DNA of 64,000 nt from Piscicola geometra (lineage: Eukaryota > Annelida > Clitellata > Hirudinida > Piscicolidae). The stretch covers positions 5,650,056 to 5,714,055 of the forward strand of contig OX030964.1 of assembly GCA_943735955.1 (NCBI GenBank). The letters are read 5' to 3'. The notes beneath the pieces were generated by a model. The model ran no database searches and was not told the DNA's origin. It was given only the letters and a program-made list of their open reading frames with translations. Positions 1 through 12,711 of the stretch are shown piece by piece (the first letter of the stretch is position 1; each line of letters starts with the position of its first letter). The position numbers were made by a program, and so were the translations under genes.

Positions 1-36
1 ACTCCATCCCCTCATGCCCTCCACTCCACTCGCGAC

Positions 37-978
37 TCACTCCCTCACCACATTCTCCGCAATGAGCTTCCCCTCAACGAACAAATCATAGGGTCTCTTT
101 AAACCCCCCCTCAACCTCGACACCACCTTGGGGATCTCTATGATCTTCCCCTTGAACTCTCTCTGGCAAGCCGCATCAAACTGCGAGAACTCAAACACTT
201 GGGTGAATCCTCCGTCGTCATCATCATCATCATCTTCGTCGTCGTCATCATCGTCGTCATCGTCATCAGCGATGTTGTCATCATTATCATCATCGTCGAA
301 GTATCCGAATTGCCTGTACTCGTCTCCAATCGAACCCTCCTGTTGTTGCATTGGTTTGGGTGGTTGGGTGGGTGAGTGGGGCAAAATGGTTTTGGGTGGG
401 TGGTTTTGGGTGGTTTTGGGTGGTTGAGTGAGTGGCTTTGGGTGGGTGGTTTTGAGTGGTTGGGTGAGTTGCTTTGGGTGGGTGGTTTTGGGTGGGTGGG
501 TTTGGGTGGGTTGTTTTGGGTGGATGAGTTTGGGTGGGTGGATGCACGGTTTTAAGTGGATGGTGAGTAGGTGGGTGGGTGGATCGTATCGGATGGTTGT
601 ATGGTTTTGGATGGGTAGATGATTTGGATGGGTAGATGTTTTTGGATGGGTAGAGGGTTTGGATGGGTAGAGGGTTTTGGATGGGTAGTTGGCATTTCAT
701 AGTTACCCAACTCATTAATCTCATCCTCATCATCACCATCATCATAAACCAACATCAGTATCATCACCCCATTACCGTTAACACTATCATTGCCGTTGTT
801 ATCATCACCCACATCATCTCCATCATCACCATCACCATCACTCTCATCATCATCACCACCACCCACTTACAAACGTCATGACACTCTTGCCCTCCCACGT
901 GACTTGCTTGTTGCTCAGGTCAAGGGTCACCGTCATCACCCTGCCATCTCTCTCGTTCTTCCAACTCCACCTGCATAC
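37..978 (-). CDS. FAIM: FAIM-like protein, C-terminal exons (5' exons not found)
   Basis: Two minus-strand exons, 978-871 and 339-37, join in phase 0 with GT-AG borders and end at a TGA (39-37). Fas apoptotic inhibitory molecule is a small cytosolic all-beta protein that modulates death-receptor signalling. The first exon holds a strand pattern around [11 protein letters not shown] that resembles the FAIM stretch around its VWCNGKK motif. The second holds QFGYFDDD, then VFEFSQFD, then a basic RLRGGLKRP loop and [10 protein letters not shown], in the order of the FAIM C-terminal strands. An Asp/Glu-rich tract encoded by a GAT-type microsatellite (about 195-300) sits in the loop after the FDDD motif and has no counterpart in the family as I know it. 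The intervening intron (340-870) carries a degenerate GGGTGG-type repeat. No N-terminal exons were recognised. A short basic ORF-like stretch at 1789-1915 (-) could be another exon but shows no family signature. Identification rests on pattern matching by eye. Confidence 0.5.
360..690. repeat. GGGTGGTTTT-type degenerate minisatellite
   Basis: The + strand shows many imperfect copies of TTTGGGTGGG and TTTGGATGGG. It fills the acceptor-side part of the FAIM-like intron, so it reads C/A-rich in the sense of that gene, directly before its acceptor. Confidence 0.85.
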
Positions 979-1093
979 CTGTAGGGGAGGGAGGGGGAAG
1001 GGTGGTTGGATGAAGGATAAAATAAATTGTTTATCCTATCTTTTTTTTATCTTTTCACCCATTTCTCATTTTCTGAATCTGTTCATATTTAAT

Positions 1094-1656
1094 TCTATCC
1101 ATCCATCTACTCATCCATCTACCCATCCATCTACCTATCCATCTATCCATCCATCTACTCATCCATCTACCCATCCATCTACCCATCCATCTACCCATCC
1201 ATCTACCCATCCATCTACCCATCCATCTACCCATCCATCTACCCATCCATCTACCCATCCATCTACTCATCTATCTACCCATCCATCTACCCATCCATTT
1301 ATCCATCCATCTACACATCCATCTACCCATCCATTTATCCATCCATCTACACATCCATCTACCCATCCATCTACTCTTTCATCTACTCATCCCTCTACCC
1401 ATCCATCTACCCATCCATCTACCCATCCATCTACCCATCCATCTACCCATCCATCTACCCATCCATCTACCCATCCATCTACCCATCCATCTACCCATCC
1501 ATCTACCCATCCATCTACCCATCCATCTGCCCATCCATCTACCCATCCATCTACCCATCCATCTACCCATCCATCTACCCATCCATCTACCCATCCATCT
1601 ACTCATCCATCTACCCATCCATCTACCCATCCATCTACCCATATATCCATCCATCC
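1094..1656. repeat. 12-bp minisatellite, unit CATCCATCTACC
   Basis: About 45 tandem copies of a 12-bp unit with few substitutions; the central run 1390-1640 is nearly perfect. It produces long open frames (Thr-His-Pro-Ser on one strand, Gly-Arg-Trp-Met on the other) that are artefacts of the period being divisible by three. Confidence 0.95.
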
Positions 1657-2716
1657 ATCTACCTGCTCATCAGAAGGGGGTCCAATCACAACAACTTCTT
1701 TGATTCTCCTGTTAATTCAATTTTTAAAATGTCAAAAAAAAATTGTTCATTTAATTTTGTGAAAACATTAAAAAACAATTTTATAGTGTTTAGGAATTGT
1801 ATAACGCTAGCTTGTTTTTTTCACAAAAAAACACATTTGCTTTCACTGACTGCTTTTCTTCCTTCCTTATCTTGCGCTGTTTTGGCGTCTTCTTTTTCTT
1901 GCATGCCATCATCATCTTGAATGGATTTCTGGAATAGATGTAGGTGATTATTTGTGTTAATGAATTTTAGGTTTCAATTAAAATAATCGTTTTATTATAT
2001 TTGATTTTTAATTCAAATTTTTGAACAAATAGTTTTAGATTAATGTGTAACTTTTTAAAAATAATTATTTTAAACATAAGTAATAAATTTTTGCTTTTTT
2101 TCATTTTCGAACTTTTATTTTAGCTTGCAAGATCAACACAAAAAGTTTACAATTATTAAATTAAAATTTCGTCTTAGCTACCTACAGATGTTTTTTCCCT
2201 ATATATAGCCTTTTAATCTCCCAACTAAAAATCGATTTTTTCATTTATACGCGTTCATATATCATGCATAATATGAGATAATACTCTGAGGTGATGAAAC
2301 TACTCAGAAAGAATATATACGAATTGTGTAACTACAAACTGTGTCGTCTGTCTGGAAGAATGGCTCGAAATTAGAGCTGTGCTTTAATCTACGTTAACTT
2401 TTTATTAACGCGTTAATTTATTAACGCTGGTGCATTTTTTCAACGTATTTAACAATTTTTAATGCGTTAACCAATTTTTCATGCATTAAAAAAAATTTAA
2501 TCCATTAAAAAAAATGTAATGCATTTAAAAAATTTAATGCATTAAAAAAAATTTAATGCATTTAACAATTTTTAAAACATTCAAAAATTTTTAATGCATT
2601 TAAAAATTTTTCATTCATTCAAAATGTCAATGCATTTGAAGCCTTTACTCCAATTCACAAAAATGTTGGCTACATTGTCAACAAGTGAATACAAACACTC
2701 TCTCAATTTACTTTTT

Positions 2717-2901
2717 TGTGAACGAGTAGCCTAGTCGGTAACGACTCTCAGCTTGACCAATAAGGAAAGGTCCTAGGTTCAAGTGCAACCAATGCCCTAG
2801 TAGCCCAAAGGCGCAAATGAAAATATGCAGCCTAAGTGGCCTGGAAGCCCGTTCGAGTTATACGCACTATAATAATGCTCGTCATTATTATTATTATTAT
2901 T
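2717..2901 (+). mobile_element. tRNA-like SINE, family A
   Basis: The element starts with a tRNA-like head: a box-A-like stretch near GAGTAGCCTAGTCGG and a box-B-like stretch AGGTTCAAGTGC. It continues through a shared body (CCCAAAGGCGCAAATG, then GGAAGCCCGTTCG) and ends in ATAATGCTCGTCATT followed by ATT repeats. Near-identical copies occur at 11861-12032 (-) and 33911-34081 (+), and a 3' fragment at 4690-4768. Confidence 0.8.
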
Positions 2902-3399
2902 AAAGTCAACAAACGAATGGGAAAAATTGCGTTCCATCAAAAAACTTCTCATTCCTTGTAGATTTGCAACAGAACTTCTATGGGATGAAAAATCCGTAAC
3001 ATGTTCAATAGTTCTGCAATTTGTCGCCTTACACAAAAATTATGTAGTTCAAAAAATTATCCAGGTTAGGTCATCCGTTTAAAAGAAAAATTTCTTTCCG
3101 AACAGAGAAAATTTACTCAAAAAATCCAATGTTTAAGAATTGCCACATCATTAGACCCCCTATTAAAAAACTTGAAATATCTTCAAAAGAATGAATGAGA
3201 AGCAACGGGGAAAGAACTGAAAAAACTATATAAAACTGAAGATATTTTAATATTAAGTTTTTGTCTTTAAATTCTGTTTTAAATTCTATTTCAAATTTAC
3301 ATTTTAAACTTATTTTTCAACTCTATTTTTTTTCCAATTCTATTTAAATTGTAGCTTCAATTGTTATAGTTTTTCTTACTTTTATAAATTGCGTGTGAA

Positions 3400-3490
3400 T
3401 TAAGTGAAACCGACAAATGGCGTAAGTGAGACTCCATTCATGGCCTGCGTCTGTCAAACCGTGATTAATAAAGACAATAAAAAAATTAAA
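3400..3490 (+). mobile_element. SINE family B, 3' fragment
   Basis: It contains CATGGCCTGCGTCTG followed by a TGTGAATAATAGAGACC-like tail and an A-rich end, matching the last part of the full copies at 47786-48032 and 54780-55020. Confidence 0.6.
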
Positions 3491-4689
3491 AAAATAAATA
3501 TAAAAAAATCATGAAATTGAAGCATTGTTGTAAACAGTTTTCTAATAAAAATACAAATAAAGATTTTGTGTTTTTTAAATTTTTATTTGCGAATTTTTGA
3601 CATTTACGCTATATCTAACTCTTTGAATATTTAATATTTGCTACATTTTACATTCACTAAATTTATATTTGTGATCTTCAGAACTTAGCGAATTGTTGTT
3701 TTTTCTTTCGTTTTTATTATATTTCCTTTCATATATATAATTTGTATATTTTTATTTAAATATTATATTGTTATTTTTATGTTTTTTAAAATATATTTTT
3801 AAAATATATTTTTATTTTATACATTTTGGATCAATATACTTGTTACTATTCAAGGCAAAAAGCCTCGACAATGACCTATTCTTAAACAAAGAGTCTTTTT
3901 CAAATGCATAGTTTTCTCTTTGGTGCTTTTTATTTACAATTTTTTATTATTTGTATTTATTATTTTTTTCTTAATTTTTATTTATTTATATAAGTAAGAT
4001 TACATAATTTATTAATAAGTTTAATCATAATATTTATACCTTCATTCCAAAACACTCTTTCCTTAATTTAATCGCAATTTTTGTTTTTTGTATTCATTTT
4101 CTCTTCCAATTTTACCTTTACATTTTCTCCTAGTTATTTAACATTAAATATAATAACTTTTTTCAATGATCATTTCAATAAAAAAACTTTTTTACAATTT
4201 TAAAACCAATTCTTTTTTGCTCCACTTTCGTCTTCTAAATTTTCGCATTTTTTGGGTCGCCAGTGCGCTGTTCTTTTTTCTTCAAAGCAGTTTTTTCGAA
4301 AATATGTAAAAACAAAACGATAAAAATTATATAATCAAAATAAATCATAGAATTCCTTTAAGTTCAAAATATTAATTTTTAAATACATTTTTTTTAAACA
4401 AATAAAAAACCATGCGGCGGCACAAAATCTTTTTATAGGAGTTATGAAGAAATCCATATTTTTAATAAGACAAAAACTCTCAACAACGTATAAAGTAAAT
4501 GATCGTAACATGATGATGATGATGATGATGGTAGTGATGTTGATGATGATGATAATGATGATGGTGATGATGATGATGATGAGGATGATGAGGATAATGA
4601 TGATGATGAGGATGAGGATGATAATGAAACAGTGGCATTTTTAAACGGATATTGGCCTGTGTAAAGACTTTCGGCTTTACAAATGGTTA

Positions 4690-4768
4690 ATGGTTCTGGA
4701 AGCCCATTCAGATTATACGCTACTATAGTAATGTTTGTCAATATTATCATTATTATTATTATTATAAA
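4690..4768 (+). mobile_element. SINE family A, 3' fragment
   Basis: Only the 3' part is present: GGAAGCCCATTCAGATTATACG, a degenerate ATAATGCTCGTC motif and an ATT-repeat tail. The head is missing. Confidence 0.6.
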
Positions 4769-4802
4769 ATAGGAATAATGACGAGAATGCTGATGATAAT
4801 GA

Positions 4803-5160
<358 letters not shown>

Positions 5161-5312
5161 ATGATGATTCATGGCAAACACAATAAACAGATTTGCATGC
5201 TCAAAATAAAGAAGAAAGGATGAATGGAAGAGAGGAGAAAAGAAGGAGGAGTTTTTAATCTTTCTGAATGAAACAGATTCCACTTTGTTTACCTTGGCGA
5301 CAGATGCACAAA

Positions 5313-5623
5313 GCTGGGCACCAATAAGTTAATCCGTTAAAACTTTTTTTAACGATTTAACGTTTGAGTTAAGTTTTTAATTTTTTTTATTTTTACAAAT
5401 ATAATTATTCCGTTATTAATTAATTAATCCGTTATTAATTCGTTATTAACGGAGTGATAACTTTTTTTAACGATTTAACGTTTGAGTTAAGTTTTTAATT
5501 TTTTTTATTTTTACAAATATAATTATTCCGTTAATGAATCTTAATGAACTAAAATTATTGTTTCGTTAATGAGTCAGTTAATCTGCTAATTTGTCGAATA
5601 ACTTTTAGATTAACGGTGCCCAC
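5313..5623. mobile_element. hAT-like MITE with TGGGCACC inverted ends
   Basis: The left end reads GCTGGGCACCAATAAGTTAA. The right end, reverse-complemented, reads GTGGGCACCGTTAATC, so the termini form imperfect inverted repeats. Internally a block of roughly 85 bp (TTTTTTTAACGATTTAACG to TATAATTATTCCG) is duplicated in tandem. No ORF. TGGGCACC termini are typical of hAT-derived MITEs, but I could not find a clean 8-bp target duplication. Confidence 0.5.
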
Positions 5624-6474
5624 TTTTGCAGACAGTCAATTCTGATGATAATTATGCATGAGACACTAAATGACAAACAGCTTCCAGGACAGTAATAACA
5701 CGTCCCAACGCCTCCACCACTCATTGATTTAATATCCAACAGGTCTGCATATATTTAAAAGTAATCTCTTTCAATTACTACCTAAAATTACTTTCTTTAT
5801 TTAATCATTATCTAAAAATTACTTTTTTGTTGTATTATGTTCTACAACAGATCACAAACTATGGAAAAATTGTTTTTTTTTCGATGACAATTTATAATTT
5901 ATTCATTTAATTTTCATTTATCGTTTTCTTCAAAAAAGTTGTATTTAATAGAAAATGTTGCTATTTTAATCTTTACCATTTATATTTTTTCAATTAAAAC
6001 AAATGCAGGATTAGGTGCTAAATCATCAAAGCCATCCCCTCAATCACTCACCTGTAAACAAACCTGTTTATGTTCAAAGCGCATTAACACAATCTCTCAC
6101 TCATCCATTCACACACTTAATCAATCAATTTAAATTAATTATAATATTTCATTAAGGCTCTAATTGCCGTGATTAAATTTTTTTTGCATGCATTCATGCT
6201 TTTCTGAGATAATTGACGAAAAGAAATTAGAACACAGCATACCTGACTTTCTTTTCAATCAAAAATTTCGATGAATTTAGAGTGGTTGAGGTTCACTTTT
6301 TAAAAACTTCAAAAACCAATCGTTATAAATCAGAAACTTTTCAAAACTTGGCGCTATATTACATAAACACCATCATCAAACTTTCAATTATATCACGACC
6401 ACCACCATTCCTTGAGACATCATCCACTCTAGCGTCCAATACACAGTCTCTCCTCTACTTTCTAGCCCCCCAAG

Positions 6475-9400
6475 ATGAGTAAGGTTCAGAAAAAACCACG
6501 TAAGTCAAAGTCCGCTGACAAGCCTGTCAACGGAAACAGGTGCTCTTGTGCTTGTGGTCATTTGGAATTGTTTGATTTTAGATTAATTAGAACATTTACT
6601 TTATTTCTCTCCGCGTCATTATCATCATCATCACCACCACCATAATCAATTATCATTACCATCACCTTCACCCCCCTCTATCATCACAACAACAGCAGCA
6701 AACAAAGAGTAGACGAAGTAGAAAACGGAGAGTGGATAAACGGCACAGAGTCCGGAATAAACGGCGATAACCCAGAAGCGCAACTCGCCACCTTTCTCCT
6801 CTGTCCCTGCTGCAACAAGGAATTCAACCAGCCGAAACTGCTGCCCTGTCTGCACAGCTTCTGCTTCGAGTGTCTTGAATCGAATCTGCAGCAAAGCGGC
6901 GTCAACCCGGGTGAGGCCTTCCTGTGTCCCATCTGCAGGACCCACTGCACCGTGCCGGCCAGGGGCGTTCGAGCGATGAAGAGCAACATATTCCTCGTGA
7001 CACTCCAGGAGTTCGCCAACAGCAAGGTTTCCTTGCAGGGGTGCTTGTGGTGATGAGGATTGTGCAACTTAAAACACGATTCCTCTTCTAAAAGAATATT
7101 TTAGAACTAACAAATAAAGGCTCTCTTCTTTTAGGAATTTCCAATTCAAAAGATAATTTTTGCTTAAATTAACGTTTTAAGAACTAAACACTCCTCCTGC
7201 CACACAGACTCTCGAGCCTGACACCGAGTGTGACGCATGCGACGTGGGGAGGCCTGCTCGCAAGAAGTGCATCGAGTGCACCGACTGGCTGTGCAACCAG
7301 TGCTGCGCCATGCATTTGAAGGTAAGGCTGAATGGAAAGAGGCTTAAAAAAACGGACCATGAATAAATAAACGGACAAAAATAAGTTAGATCAATGGAAA
7401 TTCCATGAGAGCATATTTTTTTAGGGGCGCAATTAATTTATTTCTGACGTTTTCTAAATTATTAATTTTATTATTTTCATCATAATTATTATTTTTATTA
7501 TTCCACCATTTTATATCTTCCACCCTTTCCACCCCCTTCCACCATCTAACTCTCCCCTTCCCCCTCCAAACAGGTCAAGATGACAAAAGACCACCACTTG
7601 GTGAGTCCAGCAGACCTGGAGTCTGGCAAGTACGACAGACTGATTAAGGAAAGTTTTGAACCACTCACCTGCTCGAAGCACGAGGAACCATTGAAGGTTT
7701 GGTGGGGGGGGGGAATGGGGGTGGAAGGGTTGTTGTTAGAGGGTTTGGTGGAGATTTAGTGAAGAGAATGGGAGATGGTGGTGGTAGTGGTGGGGGAGAA
7801 GAAGAGTTAGAAGGGTTGTTGTTGGAGGGTTTGATGGGGGGTAAATGGTAGTCGTGGGTTTTGGTGCTTGTTGGGGGTTGTTGGAGGTTCGATGGAAGAG
7901 ATGGTGGTGGGTTTTGATGCTTTAGTGGGGTTGCTGGAGGGTTCAATGGTTTGATGGAGAAGGTGGTGGGTTGGTGATTTAGGGGAAGGGGGTTGTTGAA
8001 GGGTTTAAATGTTCGGTAAATTCATTTTTGAGTTTTTAACAAATGTAGTAAATTGGTTAACGGGGGAAAAAAGTATTTAATGTTGAGCTAATGCTTAAAG
8101 GGTTGTTGGAGGGTTGAGTGGTTTGGTTGATTTATTTTTGAGTTTAAACAAATAATAGATCGATTAACGAGTTCAAAAAAATATTTTTTCAAACAAAACT
8201 AAAAGATCTTTCTTAACACCGCCCACACCATCTCAGCTCTACTGCTGTGACCCGGGTTGCCAGGCTGCCATTTGCACTGTTTGCAAAACCACACCTGCCC
8301 ACGATTCCCACCAAGCCGTCGAGTTGACCGAACAAGCCAGCAGAGAGGCTTCCTACATTAGGTCGATATTTTGTTTGAGTTATTTAATTTTACTTTTGAT
8401 AGATTATTTATGTTAAAGAATAAATTGCAGTGTTATTAGTTAATAATATATAATTTTTTTAAAATAAATTAACTTATTAAAATTTGTTAAACGGAATTAT
8501 TTTTTATTTTAACCAATTAAGTAATTATAAATATTTTCTCAAGAATTTGTTAACTCAAATTGTAGAAAATGTTTGAATCGTCAAATTTTCACGTAATTCA
8601 GAAACCTCGTTTGCCTTTCAACCCACCAGCAACCTCATCCCATGGACCAAGCGTTTCATAACGGCGACAGCTGAGAAGATTTCCAACCTGGAAAGTGAGG
8701 AGAAACAGACGTTGAAGCTGAGGAGGGAACTGCATGAAGCCATTAACAACCGCACCCAGGAGGTGAGAATGCATTGGAGTTTTAGTTGTTTTTATATTTT
8801 TAATTACTCTTTTTATATATAAAATATCACAAATTATAGGGTAATTTTTATTCTCCCAATTAATGCTCATGTAGACGCATTAGAGAAAATATGCATTTAT
8901 TTTTTCGTATCCTAATACCTTCATATCTCTATTTCAAATTTCGATCCCCCTATATACCAACCAAGGTGGTGGAGAGGGTGGTGAGGCGAATCCAGAGGTA
9001 CGCCGAGAACATGCTGACGAAGATCGAAGAGCTCTCGAAGGAGCATCGCAAGGAGGTGCTCGAAGAGTCGGAACTCTGCAAGGACCAGCTGCAGGCGGCC
9101 GTGTCAGCACGGGCGTTCGCTGAGGCGCTCTTGAGTTTCGACCGACCTGAAGAGCTCGTATCGATGAGCCGAGAGGTGAAGACGAGACTGGAAGACTTTC
9201 AGAACGCAGTGGATCCGACTCCACCGGGCTGGAAAGAACCGCGACTGAACCCCCCGTCTGCCCTAGAGGCTGAAGAGCTGGAACCGGGTGAAGACCGCTT
9301 AATGGCGCAGTTGTTCGGTGAGCTGACATTCGAGGGAGAGGCGATGTCGCGCAGTGTGCCGGTGGCCGCGAGAGAATTCTCAGCGAGGTGGACCCACGAC

Positions 9401-10462
9401 GAACGAGAACCAGCACTGTGCGACGTGACGTTGGACGGTGAAGGGCACATCATCGTGGTGGACAAGGAGAACAGGCGGGTGAAGGTGTTTGACGGGGAGG
9501 GTGCTCTGAAGGGGATGAGTGCTGAGGAGGCTGAGCTGCAGAGTCCCAATCGAGTGATGTACTCGCACTTGTTGGACATGATCGTCGTGAAGGACGAAAA
9601 GGTCTTGAAACTGTTCAGCATTGACGGCCAAGAGGCTGGAGTCTTAACCAGCAAGCTCAAACAACCGGTGGGATTGGCACAGAACAGCGAAGGGGAGGTT
9701 TTGGTGACTGACTGGATGAATGGAGAAGTGGTTTACCTGGACGGACAAGGCTTCAAGACACGCAGTTTCCCCATAATGTGCGAGGCGCCTGGCTATTTGA
9801 CGTGTTGTCCAAACGGAAACGTCGTCGTAAGCGACTGGAAACAGCACGTCGTCAAGATTTTCTCGCCTGCTGGCAAGCTTCTGAAGCAGTTTGGCGGGAA
9901 GGGGAGCACTGATGGACAACTGGATCATCCATATGGCGTGTGTTCTGACAAGTGAGTGTTTGGTGGGGAAGGGTGGGTTGGTTGTGGAAGGATGGGTTGT
10001 GGAAGGAATGGTTGTGAAAGGGTGGGTTGTGGAAGGGTGGGTTGTGGAAAGGATGGTTGTGGAAGGCATTTGGTTCAAAGATGTTGGTCGAAAGGGGTGG
10101 AAAAGATTTATTAGGGATAAAATAAATTATTGAAGTATTAAACAGATTTTGATAAAATATTTGTTCAATACATATAAAAACTAATTGAATTAAGAAATTT
10201 AAATAAAAAATCGATAATAAAATATCTCGTTCAATATAAATCTCCTTCTCATCCTCGCCCATTCAGATACAACAACATCATTGTTTGCGACACGTGGAAC
10301 CACCGATTAGTTCTGCTCTCGGATGAAGGGCGCTTCATAAAGACGATAGTGGGCAAGTCTGACGGCATTGATTGGCCGCAGGCTGTGGTGGTCGACGAGT
10401 GGGGAAGGCTGGTGGTGGTGGAGCAGCACGGCCTGGTGAAGTTCTTCAAGTATCTCGCTTGA
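6475..10462 (+). CDS. TRIM-NHL E3 ubiquitin ligase (RING, two B-boxes, coiled coil, NHL propeller)
   Basis: Eight exons: 6475-6539, 6696-7026, 7208-7321, 7574-7696, 8237-8361, 8630-8762, 8966-9951, 10267-10462. They join in frame to 690 residues. RING at residues 58-105: CPCC, then CLHSFCFEC, then CPIC (C3HC4). B-box 1 begins near residue 140 with CDAC and CIECTDWLCNQC. B-box 2 spans about 205-245 with CSKHEEP and CCDPGC. A coiled coil follows (EKISNLESEEKQTLKLRREL). The last ~270 residues hold NHL-type strands such as VTDWMNGEVVYLD and IIVCDTWNHRLVLLS. TRIM-NHL proteins are cytoplasmic ubiquitin ligases; the propeller binds RNA or protein partners. The exact orthologue (TRIM2/3/32/71 group) is not resolved. 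The donor of exon 2 (AAG|GTTTCC) is weak. The start is the first ATG that joins in phase with the RING exon. Confidence 0.92.
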
Positions 10463-10469
10463 TGGGGTT

Positions 10470-10610
10470 TTGTGGTCGTTTCGCTGTGGTTTGATTGGGG
10501 GTTTTGTGGTCGTTTCGCTGTGGTTTGATTGGGGGTTTTGTGGTGTTCTCGTTGTGGTTTGATTGGGGGTTTTGGTGGTGGTTTCGCTGTGGTTTGATTG
10601 AGGGTTTTAT
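10470..10610. repeat. Short tandem repeat in the TRIM 3' region
   Basis: Four imperfect copies of a ~35-bp unit containing GTGGTCGTTTCGCTGTGG and TTTGATTGGGGG, starting directly after the TRIM stop codon and so likely within its 3' UTR. Confidence 0.8.
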
Positions 10611-11519
10611 TGTGATGGTTTGATTGATTAAATGGTTTTGTGGTGGTTTGAGTTAGGGTGGGTTGAATGGGTGATTACAAAGTGCTTTAATGACTTTCGA
10701 TGGTTAATTAGAGGTTAGGAGGGTAAGTGGGAGGTTCAGTAATGGAATGGCGGTGGCAGTTGATAAAACAATAGTGGCATTTTCGAGAGATATTGTAAAT
10801 AAAAGATAGCTTAAGAATGTAAGTTTTAACGAGATAATAACTGAATATTTTATGCGATTCTATTCTTTTCAGTACGATTATTTCAAGTTCATTATCAAAT
10901 GCTATGTTTATTATTCATTAGAAAATCAAATTTTTAAACTATTTTTATAAATCATTTTCAAGTGCCTGAAACCTTTTGGGTCCCATTATTATGATTTCCA
11001 CTCTTTTCATCCACATTTCTCTATGGACCTTTGAAATGTATCGATATTTAATGTTTTCGTTTTTATCTTTTTAAAAAAGTCGCATTTTCGATAACTGAAG
11101 CATAAAATATTTCCGCCTTGACCTTTTGCCTATTCATATATTTCATTAATTTCATCTATTTTTGTTGTTTTTTATAAACAATTTGTAACATTTTTTTAAC
11201 ATTGTTGAGTTTTTATAACATTAAAAAATTTTTATTTCATTAACATGTTCATAAAATGAAGCTTGTTACTTGATGATATTGCATGATTTTATATAATCAT
11301 TAAAACTACCTTTGAGTGGATTAAAAGGCTACAAAATTAGTTGTTGGATGATCTAGTTTAAAAACTCTACAAATTATAGAATTAAAACGTTATAATTAAA
11401 AAAAGTATAAATAAAATTAATTTGTGCATCATAGTTAAAAGACAGTAATAATAGAGTATAAAAATTATTTTGGCACCATAATTTAATTTAATTGCCTTAG
11501 AACCAATTATTGAATAAAT

Positions 11520-11750
11520 TAGTGATTAAATGGTTAATTAAATAAATGATTATATGGGTAATTAAATGAATGATTAAATGGTTAATTAAATGAATGATTA
11601 AATGGGTAATTAAATGAATGATTAAATGGGTAATTAAATGAATGATTAAATGGGTAATTAAATGAATGATTAAATGGGTAATTAAATGAATGATTAAATT
11701 GGTAATTAAATGAAAGGTTAAATGGGTAATTAAATGAATGATTAATTAAG
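11520..11750. repeat. 24-bp AT-rich tandem repeat
   Basis: About nine copies of a 24-bp unit built from AATTAAATGAATGATTAAAT with GG spacers, immediately downstream of the archease stop codon (minus-strand sense). Confidence 0.9.
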
Positions 11751-11753
11751 AGG

Positions 11754-12571
11754 TTAAATGTCGATGATGACAAAGACTTCATGCTTGTTCTCATCATCAT
11801 GAATCTGCATGTTCGAGTAGGTGATTGCCTTTACCTCTGTACCCTGAAGTGATGATGATAATGATTATGACGAGCATTTTATAGTGGCGTACAACCCAAA
11901 CGGGCTTCCAGGCCACTTAGGCTGCATATTTCATTTGCATCTTTGGGTTATTAGGGCATTGGTCGCACTTGAACCTAAGACCTTTCATTATTGGTCAAGC
12001 CGACAGTCGTTACTGACTCGGCTACCCGTTCATGATAATGAGGATGATCATGGTGGTGATTATGATGACGATGATGATGATTGTGAAGAAAATGATGATG
12101 GTGCTTGTGGCGTTGAAGAAGATAACGACGGTTATAGTAGAAATGATGATGATAATGATGATGAAGCTAAATCCAATAAAGGACAAAAAAGAATTAAAGT
12201 GAGATGGGATGGACCACCTGATCATGCTTGGATAGGTCAAAAGTTTCACCATAACTGGATGAGGCGTTAGAATATATTATTCAAAATATATTTAAATAAA
12301 ATTCAATAAAATATTATTTTTATTTAAAATATGAACATAATTTATTTAGTGTATTTATTACTGTAATTAATTGAACTAAAGTTTAATTGCTCATTTAAAT
12401 GTAGGTCTACAACTCGATATTTATGATAGTAGTTGTGTGTTGAGGCTACCCAATGGCTGTGATCTTGAAGTTCTCTTTGTCAAACTCTGTTATCTTTATT
12501 TTCTGGAGAAAAAAAGAAAAAACTTTTATTTTTATTATTACTATCAGTATTAGTAGTAGTAGTAGTAGTAA

Positions 12572-12613
<42 letters not shown>

Positions 12614-12618
12614 CAGTA

Positions 12619-12711
<93 letters not shown>

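Larger units (their letters stand above)
10463..11753. other. Convergent spacer between TRIM and archease
   Basis: AT-rich. It holds the repeat at 10470-10610 and a 24-bp tandem array at about 11520-11750 (unit around GATTAAATGGGTAATTAAATG) reaching the archease stop codon. No coding exon seen; both genes end toward this spacer. Confidence 0.6.

Noticed and set aside
878..1762. Long open frame with Thr-His-Pro-Ser repeats (and Gly-Arg-Trp-Met on the other strand)
   Set aside because: It is a 12-bp minisatellite read in frame; no start context, no flanking coding sequence and equal openness on both strands.
6646..7067. Minus-strand frames over the TRIM RING exon
   Set aside because: Shadows of the RING-coding exon on the opposite strand.
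11884..12270. 128-residue frame on the + strand ending in RIKVRWDGPPDHAW
   Set aside because: It reads antisense through a SINE, a GAT-type repeat and an archease exon (12218-12254), so it is a shadow frame.
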